Assembly: GCF_009183415.1 (NCBI RefSeq)
Contig: NZ_WEHU01000006.1
Coordinates: 1 to 64,000, forward strand
Source: Bacillus sp. B1-b2
GTDB lineage: Bacteria > Bacillota > Bacilli > Bacillales > Cytobacillaceae
DNA: 64,000 nt
Direction: 5' to 3'
Shown here: one piece after another, positions 43,593 through 51,989 of the stretch
Position numbering within the stretch: the stretch's first letter is position 1
Layout of the letters: every line of letters starts with the position of its first letter
Program-made: the position numbers and the translations under genes
Notes under the pieces: model-generated
What the model saw: only the letters and a program-made list of their open reading frames with translations
Database searches by the model: none
What the model was told of the DNA's origin: nothing

Positions 43593-43990
43593 GATCATCT
43601 CTCCAATATGAAACAAAGCACTATAATCAAGTATTGTTACCTCTTCTATAAATAGATAAATATCTTCATACATTTTTTGCCGAATGACATTTCCAATTTA
43701 CAGTTTAAACGAGTAACACTCCAATAAGCAATAGTGGAATACAAGTCAGGGAGGGAAGATAAGCCTCTTGTACTTTTTTCGCCTGCAGGTCTAATTCTTT
43801 TGAGTGGATTACACTCCATTCCAAGAGATGTTTAAAATAATATTCAAAATAAAAAACCCTGACTATTAGGCGAGAGACTAATTAAATAATCGCCTAATAG
43901 TTCGGGTATGTTAATGACTGAAATACTTATGTCTAGCTTTATAGGAAATAATATTTAGAAGCTTGATTTTTTGCTACTTATACTACTTGA
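43593..43990. other. Intergenic region between the exporter pair and tnrA
   Basis: About 400 bases contain the exporter promoter region and the tnrA terminator. No ORF or other structure is supported. Confidence 0.5.
43849..43906 (-). terminator. Terminator of tnrA
   Basis: CCCTGACTATTAGGCGA pairs with TCGCCTAATAGTTCGGG (one mismatch) and a T-run follows on the minus strand. Confidence 0.85.
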
Positions 43991-44317
43991 TCAATCTTTT
44001 TGAATACCAAAACGAGCATTAATCTGTCCACGGAGCATCTGTTTTTTCACTTTGCGCTCTTCCTCTTCCCTGTTCTTTTTCAGGATCTCTTGCCGAATTT
44101 CGTGTGTGCGAACTCCTTCTTCTCTTTTATTAGCAATCTCTATTAACCTCTCTACATCAGAAAAAGAATATTTCCTATTTCCACGTTCTGGTCTTTCGGG
44201 AAAAATGAGTTTTCGCTGCTCATAATAGCGAATTTGTCTTTCCGTTAATCCAGTAAGTTCACTAACAACGCCTATGGTAATCACTTTTCTTTTCTTATAG
44301 GATGGTTCATGATCCAT
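43991..44317 (-). CDS. tnrA: MerR-type nitrogen regulator TnrA
   Basis: The 108-residue protein has the GlnR/TnrA DNA-binding domain: [47 protein letters not shown]. Its short C-terminus ends RGQINARFG, the segment that binds feedback-inhibited glutamine synthetase and AmtB/GlnK. The length matches TnrA (about 110) rather than GlnR (about 135). A perfect TnrA box lies 80 bases upstream, consistent with autoregulation known in B. subtilis. It acts as an activator and repressor of genes under nitrogen limitation. Confidence 0.93.
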   Translation of the reverse strand: MDHEPSYKKRKVITIGVVSELTGLTERQIRYYEQRKLIFPERPERGNRKYSFSDVERLIEIANKREEGVRTHEIRQEILKKNREEEERKVKKQMLRGQINARFGIQKD

Positions 44318-44375
44318 TTACATTTCACCTCATGAAGTTAGAGTTTTCTCCTTACTACTCATTATAATATCTACG

Positions 44376-44400
44376 TGACAAAAACGAACTGTTTTTGTCA
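44376..44400. promoter_or_regulatory. 25-bp palindrome overlapping the TnrA box
   Basis: TGACAAAAAC (44376-44385) and GTTTTTGTCA (44391-44400) are perfect inverse copies around 5 bases. It overlaps the TnrA box by 5 bases. Binding factor unknown. Confidence 0.55.
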
Positions 44401-44412
44401 TATTTTATAACA
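44396..44412. promoter_or_regulatory. Perfect TnrA/GlnR box
   Basis: TGTCATATTTTATAACA matches the consensus TGTNANAWWWTMTNACA at every fixed position. It lies between tnrA (start 44317, minus) and a 45-codon gene (start 44567, plus), so it may control either or both. Confidence 0.85.
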
Positions 44413-44566
44413 CGAAATTCAAAAAATAGGTAAGATATCCTTACAGTTTTGATGAATTTTTCTATAAAGTACTTTAAAATGCTTATAGTACAAACATTTT
44501 GACCTATTACACTTTAGGTGAAGAAGGTACATTGCACTCATTCTTCTATAGAGAGGAGCCTAAGAA

Positions 44567-44704
44567 ATGATTAATAAAGAAGCGGTTGATCTAGCTAAGA
44601 AAATCGTGGAGCTTGATTTACAAAGAGACGAGATTTGGGAAAATCTAGCCGAACTTGCAGGAGAGCATGCTCACGAATTACTTCGTTTTGTACAAAATAG
44701 CTAA
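44567..44704 (+). CDS. 45-residue small protein opposite tnrA
   Basis: ATG at 44567 follows GAGAGGAG by 8 bases. The frame encodes 45 residues beginning MINKEAVDLAKKIVELDLQR and ending LLRFVQNS, then TAA and a perfect terminator. The composition is that of a helical, acidic protein. The gene has its own terminator and a TnrA box upstream. B. subtilis has a small gene (ykzB) divergent from tnrA, so this may be its counterpart, but I cannot confirm the homology. Confidence 0.7.
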   Translation: MINKEAVDLAKKIVELDLQRDEIWENLAELAGEHAHELLRFVQNS

Positions 44705-44742
44705 CACAAGAAACGTAAACCTTAATATGTACGATTATATAT

Positions 44743-44771
44743 AGAGAATCTTAAATGAGATTCTCTTTTTT
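44743..44771 (+). terminator. Terminator of the 45-codon gene
   Basis: AGAGAATCT and AGATTCTCT are exact inverse copies around 6 bases, then TTTTTT. Confidence 0.9.
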
Positions 44772-44925
44772 GTGTACCACAATGATGTTAACAAACATAA
44801 CATAACTATTTTAATAGAAACAAAGGTATATCGCAAGTAATATCTTAATTTTTAAAATACTTAAACATTAAAAAAACTGCTACTATTAAGCAAAATTACT
44901 TTACTTAGTAGTAACAGCATTCCTT

Positions 44926-45915
44926 TTAAATACTTACATCTCTTTTCCTAAAAAACCAAAACGTAAGTATCATAAAGATACAGTAATATACAAATAAAAT
45001 TCCTAAAGACATTGGCATCGTTATATTTTCTAATATTTTATCCTGCAACAAGAAAACCGATTGATCTAAGTGGGGGAATATCAACACTTTCGCCCAAGTA
45101 TAATTTTCAGCTAAAAATTGAATCAGTTGCCCCAGTGTAGAAGATACAAATAATACAAATATTCCAATCCCCACCGCTATTGCCTGATTCTTAAATAGAG
45201 TAGAAAGCATGAATGCTATAGTTAATATGAGTAATAAACCAGGAAGATAATATAAAATCGACTTAAAGAAATAAACCCCAGTACTCATTTTAACAGTTTG
45301 ACCAGCCATATCATACAGGTTTATATTACTAGAGAAATCCCCTACCCCAAAGAATAAAATACTTATGACATAACCAGCTACAATTAATATAGCAATAAGG
45401 CCAGCAGAATAGATTAATAAGGATATATACTTTGATAATAATATCTTCCAGCGCTTATGTGGTCTTATTAATAATTGTTTAATTGTTCCATCTGAAAATT
45501 CAGAAGAAACATTCCCAGCACAAACAATAACTACAAACAACGTTATTAATGACTTCATAGCAAGAACTCCACCAGCCATATTAGACCAAGAGGTAGTATA
45601 TGGACTCACATCATCTTGTAAATTTTGTTGATATCTTGTAATAGTCTCTTCCATACCCTCTTTTGTATCTTCATATTTATATTCCTGACCATTATTCCAA
45701 AGGCTTTCTTGCGTTGGTGCAGATGGTAATTTCTTCTCTAACTCTGCTATTTCTGTTTCTACCTTGGCTCGCCAATCATCTCCTTTGTATTGAGGAACAG
45801 TTTTCATTTCAAGGATTGCTCCTCCAATTAATATAATGATTAAAACAATAGCAAAAATCCAACTTGTTTTCTTCTCCCATATTTTCACTAATTCATTCTG
45901 TATTAAGCCAATCAT
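44926..45915 (-). CDS. ABC-2 type transporter permease
   Basis: The 329-residue membrane protein has an N-terminal segment (WIFAIVLIIILIGGAIL), a large extracytoplasmic helical loop (about 40-110) and five more segments, with FSDGTIKQLLIRPHKRWKILLSKYISLLIYSAG. It belongs to the bacitracin/lantibiotic-immunity type (BcrB-like). It overlaps the upstream ATPase by 4 bases. The substrate is unknown, and no sensor kinase or regulator gene is adjacent. Confidence 0.82.
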   Translation of the reverse strand: MIGLIQNELVKIWEKKTSWIFAIVLIIILIGGAILEMKTVPQYKGDDWRAKVETEIAELEKKLPSAPTQESLWNNGQEYKYEDTKEGMEETITRYQQNLQDDVSPYTTSWSNMAGGVLAMKSLITLFVVIVCAGNVSSEFSDGTIKQLLIRPHKRWKILLSKYISLLIYSAGLIAILIVAGYVISILFFGVGDFSSNINLYDMAGQTVKMSTGVYFFKSILYYLPGLLLILTIAFMLSTLFKNQAIAVGIGIFVLFVSSTLGQLIQFLAENYTWAKVLIFPHLDQSVFLLQDKILENITMPMSLGILFVYYCIFMILTFWFFRKRDVSI

Positions 45916-46856
45916 TTCTTAACCTCCTCTCTATTTTGCTGTGTTATTTCTAAGAATCTGTCTTCTAACGTTGCTTTCGTTACAGAGATTCCATATACAG
46001 AGAGGTGATGCTCTACAAAAAGTTTATTTACGATTGGGATTTGTTCTTTAGGTATACTGATAATAAGCTCTCTTTCTTTAGAGGATTCAACTGTCAAGGA
46101 GAGGTCACTATTTTCCAAAATGGAAACAGCCTCTTTCACCTGGTCTAGCTCAAAGACTACTTGTCTACTATTTACCTCTTCTTCTGAGACAGTATCATCC
46201 ATTGTAGCAACGTGTATTAGCTTTCCTTTTTCAATAATGGCAAAGCGATGACACATTAACTGCATCTCTGATAACAAATGGGAAGAAACCAATACAGAAA
46301 TACCTTCTCTTGCTAGTAAATGGAGATAATCCCGAAACTCGCGAATCCCTTGTGGATCAAGTCCATTTGTTGGTTCATCTAAAATTAATATTGCCGGTTT
46401 ATGTAATAAAGCTTGTGCAACTCCAAGTCTTTGTCTCATTCCAAGAGAATAGGTTTTCACTTTTTGATGAATAGCACTCTCTAAGCCTACTAATTTAATG
46501 ACTTCCTGAAATCTCTCTTCTGGTATTGGATTGATAGCCATTCTTGCATAATGCTTCAGGTTTTTATATCCACTCATGTACTTATAAAATTCTGGATTTT
46601 CGACGATTGCGCCTAGACTACTCATGGCATTTGAAAAATCTACATCTAAATCGTTATTATTGATAACAACTTTTCCATTTGTTCTGTTAATAAGACTAAC
46701 AACCATTCGGATAATCGTTGTTTTACCGGCACCATTCGGACCTAGAAGACCAAAGATTTCTCCTTTTTCCACCGTAAAACTAACATCATCCACAATGTTC
46801 TTTCCTCTTATCCTCTTTGTTAAGTTTTTTACTTCCAACGCAGTAACCTTCATCAT
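45912..46856 (-). CDS. ABC transporter ATP-binding protein (BcrA-like)
   Basis: The 314-residue protein has Walker A LLGPNGAGKTTI, Q-loop VENPEFYKYMSG, signature YSLGMRQRLGVAQALL and Walker B ILILDEPTNGLDPQG, then a C-terminal extension of about 90 residues. It is paired with the permease behind it. These two-gene exporters often give resistance to peptide antibiotics such as bacitracin, but the substrate here is not shown. Confidence 0.88.
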   Translation of the reverse strand: MMKVTALEVKNLTKRIRGKNIVDDVSFTVEKGEIFGLLGPNGAGKTTIIRMVVSLINRTNGKVVINNNDLDVDFSNAMSSLGAIVENPEFYKYMSGYKNLKHYARMAINPIPEERFQEVIKLVGLESAIHQKVKTYSLGMRQRLGVAQALLHKPAILILDEPTNGLDPQGIREFRDYLHLLAREGISVLVSSHLLSEMQLMCHRFAIIEKGKLIHVATMDDTVSEEEVNSRQVVFELDQVKEAVSILENSDLSLTVESSKERELIISIPKEQIPIVNKLFVEHHLSVYGISVTKATLEDRFLEITQQNREEVKK

Positions 46857-47000
46857 AGACTCCCTTCTTTTTATAAATCCCCTTATTGCTGGCTCAAATG
46901 ATGTATAAATACACGTTTCTTATACTAATACGATATTCCGCCTAAAAGGTTTCGTAAATGGATAAAGTTTACATTGTGTTCACAATTTAATATCAATCTC

Positions 47001-47041
47001 AAAAATACTCTTTCCAAATGAAAGTGGAAAGAGTATTTTTT
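47001..47041 (-). terminator. Terminator of ald
   Basis: AAAAATACTCTTTCC pairs with GGAAAGAGTATTTTTT on both strands. Confidence 0.9.
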
Positions 47042-47051
47042 CATTTATTTT

Positions 47052-48191
47052 TTAAATAGTAGTCGTAGATACATTGTTTATCAATTCTTGAACAGATGTA
47101 TATACATAACCTAAATCTCTTGCAACTGGAGCATATGTTACATGTCCTTTAAATGTATTCACACCTTGTTTAATAGCATAATCAGCTTCAATAGCTCCTA
47201 TTGCCCCTAAGTTAGCAATTTGAAGAGCATATGGCATTGTTACATTTGTTAAAGCAATAGTTGAAGTTCTCGGAACTGCTCCTGGCATATTAGCTACAGC
47301 ATAATGCACTACCCCATGTTTATCATAAGTAGGATTATCATGTGTGGTAATACGATCAACTGTTTCGAATATTCCACCTTGGTCAATCGCAACATCTACA
47401 ATTACAGAGCCTGGCGCCATTTTCTTTACCATTTCCTCTGTTACTAATTTTGGTGCTTTCGCTCCTGGTATTAGAACAGCTCCAATAACCAAATCAGCTT
47501 CAACAACAGCTTCTTCAATATTAGCAGGATTGGAGACTACTGTAATTAGACTAGAACCAAATTGATTGTCTAATTCCCTTAATCTTTCTGGATTTAAATC
47601 TAAAAGAGTAACATTTGCTCCTAACCCTATGGCAATTTTTGCTGCATTTGTTCCGACAATTCCACCGCCAATAATAGTAACATTTCCTCTTTTTACTCCA
47701 GGAACACCTGCAAGCAAGATACCTTTTCCACCATGTGGCTGCTCTAAAAATTGCGCTCCAATTTGAACAGCCATTCTTCCAGCTACTTCACTCATTGGAG
47801 TCAGAAGAGGGAGCTTGCCGTTCACTTCAATGGTTTCATAAGCAATTCCTATTACCTCATTTTCCGTCAAAGCCTTTGCTAGTTCCTTTTCGGCTGCTAA
47901 ATGTAAGTAGGTGAAGAGAATAAGACCTTTGCGGAAATAAATATATTCAGATGCTAATGGTTCTTTTACCTTCATAATCATTTCAGCAGTATTCCAAACC
48001 TCTGCTGCTGTATCGATTATCTTTGCCCCTGCTGCCACATACTCAGCATTTGCAAAACCACTACCAACCCCAGCATTATTTTCTAATAAAATTTCGTGTC
48101 CTCCATTCTTTAAGTAAGACACACCAGAAGGAGTAATCGCTACCCTGTTTTCATTGTTTTTGATTTCCTTTGGAACACCAATAATCATCAC
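47052..48191 (-). CDS. ald: Alanine dehydrogenase
   Basis: It interconverts L-alanine and pyruvate with NAD. The 379-residue protein begins [25 protein letters not shown]. It has substrate-site residues in [35 protein letters not shown] motif [20 protein letters not shown], and [12 protein letters not shown] and [21 protein letters not shown], all conserved in Ald. It acts in alanine use and during sporulation. The PucR-type adeR-like gene lies nearby on the same strand, as in B. subtilis. Confidence 0.96.
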   Translation of the reverse strand: MMIIGVPKEIKNNENRVAITPSGVSYLKNGGHEILLENNAGVGSGFANAEYVAAGAKIIDTAAEVWNTAEMIMKVKEPLASEYIYFRKGLILFTYLHLAAEKELAKALTENEVIGIAYETIEVNGKLPLLTPMSEVAGRMAVQIGAQFLEQPHGGKGILLAGVPGVKRGNVTIIGGGIVGTNAAKIAIGLGANVTLLDLNPERLRELDNQFGSSLITVVSNPANIEEAVVEADLVIGAVLIPGAKAPKLVTEEMVKKMAPGSVIVDVAIDQGGIFETVDRITTHDNPTYDKHGVVHYAVANMPGAVPRTSTIALTNVTMPYALQIANLGAIGAIEADYAIKQGVNTFKGHVTYAPVARDLGYVYTSVQELINNVSTTTI

Positions 48192-48299
48192 AATTCCCCC
48201 TTGTTAATTAAATTTACATACAATGTTATAATCTTATTATTATAATAGGACGAATTCTGAAAATTTTCTTTGTTAAAAATAATAAAGCAAAAAATATGT

Positions 48300-48319
48300 A
48301 TTTGTGAAAAATCACAAAT
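48300..48319. promoter_or_regulatory. Palindrome upstream of ald
   Basis: ATTTGTGA-AAAA-TCACAAAT is a perfect 20-bp palindrome about 110 bases before the ald start. AdeR, the activator of ald in B. subtilis, is the natural candidate, but Rex or another GTGA-binding factor is possible; the spacer is shorter than in a Rex site. Confidence 0.45.
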
Positions 48320-48461
48320 GGGGTATTTTACCTTTCGGAACTTATTCTAATATTATTGTTTAAATTAACATCTGAGTGTTATATGCTTATATTTCATCAT
48401 GTTTTTACAAAGAGTAAAGAAATAAGACTAACTAATGGACAAGGATAATGGAGTTGATTAT

Positions 48462-48635
48462 ATGAGTAAAGCTAAAGCTAAAGGTGGAACAGGTAGAGGG
48501 ACAGGTAAGAAGGGCTGGAATCGTTGGCAGGCTAGTGCTAATAAAGCGAAAAGTGCAAAACCTTACAAAAGTAAAGGGGTTAAACAGCGAGAAGCTAGTG
48601 AAACAGGTACTAATAGTGATAAGGCAGGAAAGTAA
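48462..48635 (+). CDS. DUF3934 small basic protein
   Basis: The ATG at 48462 (MSKAKAKGGTGRGTGKKGWN) follows GGAG by 8 bases. The 57-residue protein is rich in Lys, Gly and Ser, with RWQASANKAKSAKPYKSKG, matching the small DUF3934 family of Bacillus. The function is unknown. It is divergent from ald and has its own terminator at 48681-48711. Confidence 0.75.
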   Translation: MSKAKAKGGTGRGTGKKGWNRWQASANKAKSAKPYKSKGVKQREASETGTNSDKAGK

Positions 48636-48680
48636 AGAGCACTATCTGCTAAATTCGACTAATTTCTATATGCAATGACG

Positions 48681-48711
48681 AAAAATCCAGTTAAAAGAAG
48701 CTGGATTTTTT
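48681..48711 (+). terminator. Terminator of the DUF3934 gene
   Basis: AAAAATCCAG pairs with CTGGATTTTTT across 10 bases. Confidence 0.85.
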
Positions 48712-48800
48712 CTTATATAATAATTGGAATACATTAGTTTCCTAAAAGGACGAGAGGCTAAGTTAGGGAATAATATAGTTCTATACCGGTCATATCAATG

Positions 48801-48870
48801 TGAGGTCACTGCAAGGCCGAAGCGGCTCAGCGTGAGTCCCACACACAGAAAGCAAACCCCTGTAACGGTA
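48801..48870 (-). repeat. Degenerate dispersed repeat, copy 2 (inverse orientation)
   Basis: Read on the minus strand it gives CCGTTACAGGGGTTTGCTTT, GTGTGTGGGACTCACGCTGAGC, CGCTTCGGCCTTGCAGTGAC. It aligns with 39564-39646 (CCGTTACAGGG, GTGTGGGCTC, GAGCCGC, TGCAAGGTCTCAC). Confidence 0.6.
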
Positions 48871-49009
48871 ATTAGCCGCTATTTTAGAAAGCTGATTAAA
48901 TAATATAACTATATTAAAAGCCGCTTAATCTAGGAATTTGTCTACCATCTGAAGCCATTATTTTTTTGGATCCTTTCTCCCAACATCAATAATTACTTCA
49001 ATATATCCA

Positions 49010-50242
49010 TCACCACCGCATTAGCTTCAAATCCAAATAAATCATAAACTTTTGACTAGGTATTGTAATATCTACTTCCATAATTTCTGCTATTCGTTTT
49101 AAACGGTAACTAAGTGTGTTGTTATGAATATGAAGCTTAGCTGCTGTTTTCTGCATACTTTCACTTTCATCCAAATAAACTTCTAATGTCGCTAATAACT
49201 CCGTTTTATGTATCTGATCGTATTCCAAGAGATTTTGGATGGCTATATTAACAGATCCATCCTGACGTCTTTTTTCTAAAAGGATATCTAAAAATTGATA
49301 GATTCCTAATTCCTGATAGTGAGTAAAGGAGCTCGTCTGTTCAGGAAACTTCTCTCTAACCTCTAGTACCGTTCTTGCTTCTTTTAAGCTCTTAGGTACG
49401 TCCACAAACTGCTTGTAAATCCCTCCAAAAGCACCTTTAACATGTTCAATTTGAAATCTTTCTTGTAAATTTTTCTCAAAATTATCGATAAACTGTTTAT
49501 AACAGCTTATAGGATTTTCTTTCGAATCTAGGGGTGTTGCTAGTATGATTAGTTCTTTGTCTTCTATTGTAGAAAAGGAAATCTTAACATCTTGAGATAC
49601 TTTTAATAAATACAAGATATGCTTTTCTATTTCTTTATTTATTATTTCAGGAAAGGGAAAAATCATAATAGTGTAAAAAGGAATTTTAGCCATACCCAAT
49701 TCTTGTATCTTTGCTTCAATAGCTGTTTCATTCACATAACCTGTTAGAACTCTCCAGAAAAACTCTTGGTTATCTTGAAGAGAGGGTGCTGTATTTTTGC
49801 TGAAACGGGAAAGTAAATGGCGTGCTATCACAGCAGCATTTTCTAGGATAAGCATTTTATTATTAGTTAAGGGTTTATCCAATTCTACAGCCCATATATA
49901 ACCAATTACTTCTTCTCCTCTCCAAATCGATACAGCAACTCTATTTCCAAGTCCAATTTCTTTTTTTCCTTCAATTTTAATTGGCTTTCTACTCTGAAGT
50001 AATTGAGGGATGACGCCATCTTTCCATAATCGATTAATAACCTTCTCAGGAACTCTCCTACTAATAATGGTTGATATTCTAACCATATCCGTTTCATCGT
50101 CATGACTACTATACACTAAAACACGATGATGAGGATTTTCTAATGTTATGGGACATTCTAATAGTTCACTTACATGATCAACAAAGCTTTCTAAGGAATC
50201 GTACATATCCCTTCTAAACGGATTCAATGGTTTATCAGTCAT
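49010..50242 (-). CDS. adeR: PucR/CdaR-family regulator, probable AdeR (activator of ald)
   Basis: The 410-residue protein has an N-terminal sensory domain (about 1-140), a central GGDEF-like non-enzymatic domain (about 160-300) and a C-terminal PucR helix-turn-helix, SMQKTAAKLHIHNNTLSYRLKRIAEIM (about 365-395). The family, its place behind ald and the length match B. subtilis AdeR (YukF), which activates ald in response to alanine. Identification as AdeR is inferred from context. The ATG follows AAAGGAGA. Confidence 0.8.
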   Translation of the reverse strand: MTDKPLNPFRRDMYDSLESFVDHVSELLECPITLENPHHRVLVYSSHDDETDMVRISTIISRRVPEKVINRLWKDGVIPQLLQSRKPIKIEGKKEIGLGNRVAVSIWRGEEVIGYIWAVELDKPLTNNKMLILENAAVIARHLLSRFSKNTAPSLQDNQEFFWRVLTGYVNETAIEAKIQELGMAKIPFYTIMIFPFPEIINKEIEKHILYLLKVSQDVKISFSTIEDKELIILATPLDSKENPISCYKQFIDNFEKNLQERFQIEHVKGAFGGIYKQFVDVPKSLKEARTVLEVREKFPEQTSSFTHYQELGIYQFLDILLEKRRQDGSVNIAIQNLLEYDQIHKTELLATLEVYLDESESMQKTAAKLHIHNNTLSYRLKRIAEIMEVDITIPSQKFMIYLDLKLMRW

Positions 50243-50329
50243 CCATATCTCCTTTCCTTACCTGTTAGCACTTTTTAATTAATCCTATTTTATATTGTTT
50301 AGAAGCAGTACTACAATATCTTTCTAAAC

Positions 50330-50357
50330 AAAAAATACCCTACTTTTTAAGGAGGGC
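50330..50357 (-). terminator. Terminator of the crt operon
   Basis: CCCTACTT pairs with AAGGAGGG across 3 bases (one mismatch), with TTTTTT after it on the minus strand. Confidence 0.7.
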
Positions 50358-50363
50358 ACTTTC

Positions 50364-50867
50364 CTATTTTTTATTATCTAACCGTTTAACGATTCTCTGT
50401 ATTCTTGGTCGATTATATCTTTGGGCCATTATGATGGGAAGATTAAATAGAAGTGCATATATAACCATTACCCAGCCTGCCCAAGGTGGATTCCACAGAA
50501 AAAAGAAAGGTGCTGGAACAATAGATATCCAATGAGTTAATTCTGCTCTTCTCGATTCTAGAATAAACTGTTGTAAATACGGTTTATTTTTTTCACTTAA
50601 TTGTTTTTTCTCAAATCCTTTACCTATGACGTTCCTTCCATCTGGTATCCTTGATTTCCACGCCTTTACTTTAAACCACTTTCCCCATATAGCACCATTC
50701 TTTTCCCAATTTCGAATGCGGTATAAAAAGGTATCAAATGTAAAATATTGGATCGGCAACCTTTCTATTACTAGTGCAATTCCAATATGTATAAGGAACC
50801 AGGCAACAATGTCGATTATGAATGTTTCCATTTGTGATAAATAGATGATCCTCAATCCTTGTAGCAC
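50364..50867 (-). CDS. crtO: Glycosyl-4,4'-diaponeurosporenoate acyltransferase CrtO
   Basis: The protein is 167 residues from GTG 50867 or 155 from ATG 50831; neither start has a strong ribosome-binding site. It has two to three membrane segments. It shares the S. aureus CrtO pattern: NWEKNGAIWGKWFKVKAWKSRIPDG, ILESRRAELTHWISI and IIMAQRYNRPRIQRI. It attaches a fatty acid to the sugar of the carotenoid glycoside in the final staphyloxanthin step. It is the last gene of the crt operon. The acyl and sugar specificity are not shown. Confidence 0.85.
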   Translation of the reverse strand: MLQGLRIIYLSQMETFIIDIVAWFLIHIGIALVIERLPIQYFTFDTFLYRIRNWEKNGAIWGKWFKVKAWKSRIPDGRNVIGKGFEKKQLSEKNKPYLQQFILESRRAELTHWISIVPAPFFFLWNPPWAGWVMVIYALLFNLPIIMAQRYNRPRIQRIVKRLDNKK

Positions 50868-50871
50868 CCCA

Positions 50872-51984
50872 TTATATCTGGATTTTTCTATCTTTCCATT
50901 TTACTTCCTTCCTTACCTTTGTGAAGTAAACGGACCGCATAAACAAAACAACAAAAAATAAAAAGAAAACAGGATAGAATAAACAATAGAAAAAAGAAAA
51001 AGAACCTACTTTTCTTGCTAGATGGTAAAATCGTAAGAAGAATAGAAGATACAGGATGAGAAATATCATGTAACCTTGATTGATAAATGGAAGGAACCAA
51101 TAGACCCCGGATATTATTCCACCTGCAATCCAACTATATATGAGAAGCATGATAATAGGATGTGTATAGGTAGAACCACTTGCAAAGCTCTTTGTCCACC
51201 CATTCACCAACTCTTTCCGTCCATTTGGATACATCCTAAAGTTGATTGTACCTTTCCCTCCCATACAAATAGTCGGTAAACCAATTTTGCTATAGGCCTT
51301 ACTTAGCTCTAAACCATCCATTACAGCAGAAGCTACTTGTTTATGTCCACCTGCTAAGAAATAATTCCTTCTATTCGTCAAAATACACGGACCAAATGCA
51401 CCTGCACCTTGAAAGAATCCTTTCCATAAAGTGAAAACATTCATGCCAACGATTAGAATAATATTAAATACAATCGACAGGTTTTCATACCCTTTCTGAA
51501 TAGTATGATATGGCTGAACAGAAAGGAGACCTTGTCCACCTTTCTCTTCATATACTTTGACCATATTTTCTAAAGCATTTACATGACTTAACCTTGTGTC
51601 TGCATCAAGAAAGAGAAGTAATTCCCCCTTAGCCTCTAATGCTCCAAACCAACAAGCAGACGACTTCCCTCTCCATTTACCTTTTTTTCTTTGAATAACT
51701 CTTGCACCATATTTTCTAGCCACAGATGCAGTTAAATCGGTGGATTCATCATCAATAACTAATACCTCAAAGTTAGAATAATTTTGCTCCTTTACCGATA
51801 AAAGCAGCTTATCAATAGATCCTTCTTCATTGCGAGCTGGAATGACTATACTTAGTAATCTATTTATATTATAGGGAGGAGCGTTTTGTATAATCGGTAA
51901 CTGATAAAGCATTAAATAACTAGCTACTATGGCTAAAATTCCTATCATACATAAGATTATTAGAAATATGGTTCCCAAGTTCAC
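50872..51984 (-). CDS. crtQ: 4,4'-diaponeurosporenoate glycosyltransferase CrtQ
   Basis: The 370-residue GT2 enzyme has an N-terminal membrane anchor (about 3-27), the nucleotide-sugar motifs SIVIPARNEEGSIDKLL and VLVIDDESTDLT, the DXD motif LLLFLDADTRLS and ACWFGALEAKG, and three C-terminal membrane segments (about 275-350). It resembles S. aureus CrtQ, which glucosylates the carotenoic acid. It sits 5 bases behind the crtP-like gene. Confidence 0.9.
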   Translation of the reverse strand: MNLGTIFLIILCMIGILAIVASYLMLYQLPIIQNAPPYNINRLLSIVIPARNEEGSIDKLLLSVKEQNYSNFEVLVIDDESTDLTASVARKYGARVIQRKKGKWRGKSSACWFGALEAKGELLLFLDADTRLSHVNALENMVKVYEEKGGQGLLSVQPYHTIQKGYENLSIVFNIILIVGMNVFTLWKGFFQGAGAFGPCILTNRRNYFLAGGHKQVASAVMDGLELSKAYSKIGLPTICMGGKGTINFRMYPNGRKELVNGWTKSFASGSTYTHPIIMLLIYSWIAGGIISGVYWFLPFINQGYMIFLILYLLFFLRFYHLARKVGSFSFFYCLFYPVFFLFFVVLFMRSVYFTKVRKEVKWKDRKIQI

Positions 51985-51989
51985 ACCTA

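Larger units (their letters stand above)
48636..49009. other. Intergenic region with a dispersed repeat
   Basis: The stretch holds the terminator of the DUF3934 gene and the repeat at 48801-48870, flanked by AT-rich inverse copies (AATATAGTT at about 48770 and AACTATATT at about 48907). No gene is visible. Confidence 0.5.

Noticed and set aside
44381-44400. LexA (SOS) box in the tnrA region
   Set aside because: CGAAC is present but the second half GTTCG is not at the right spacing.
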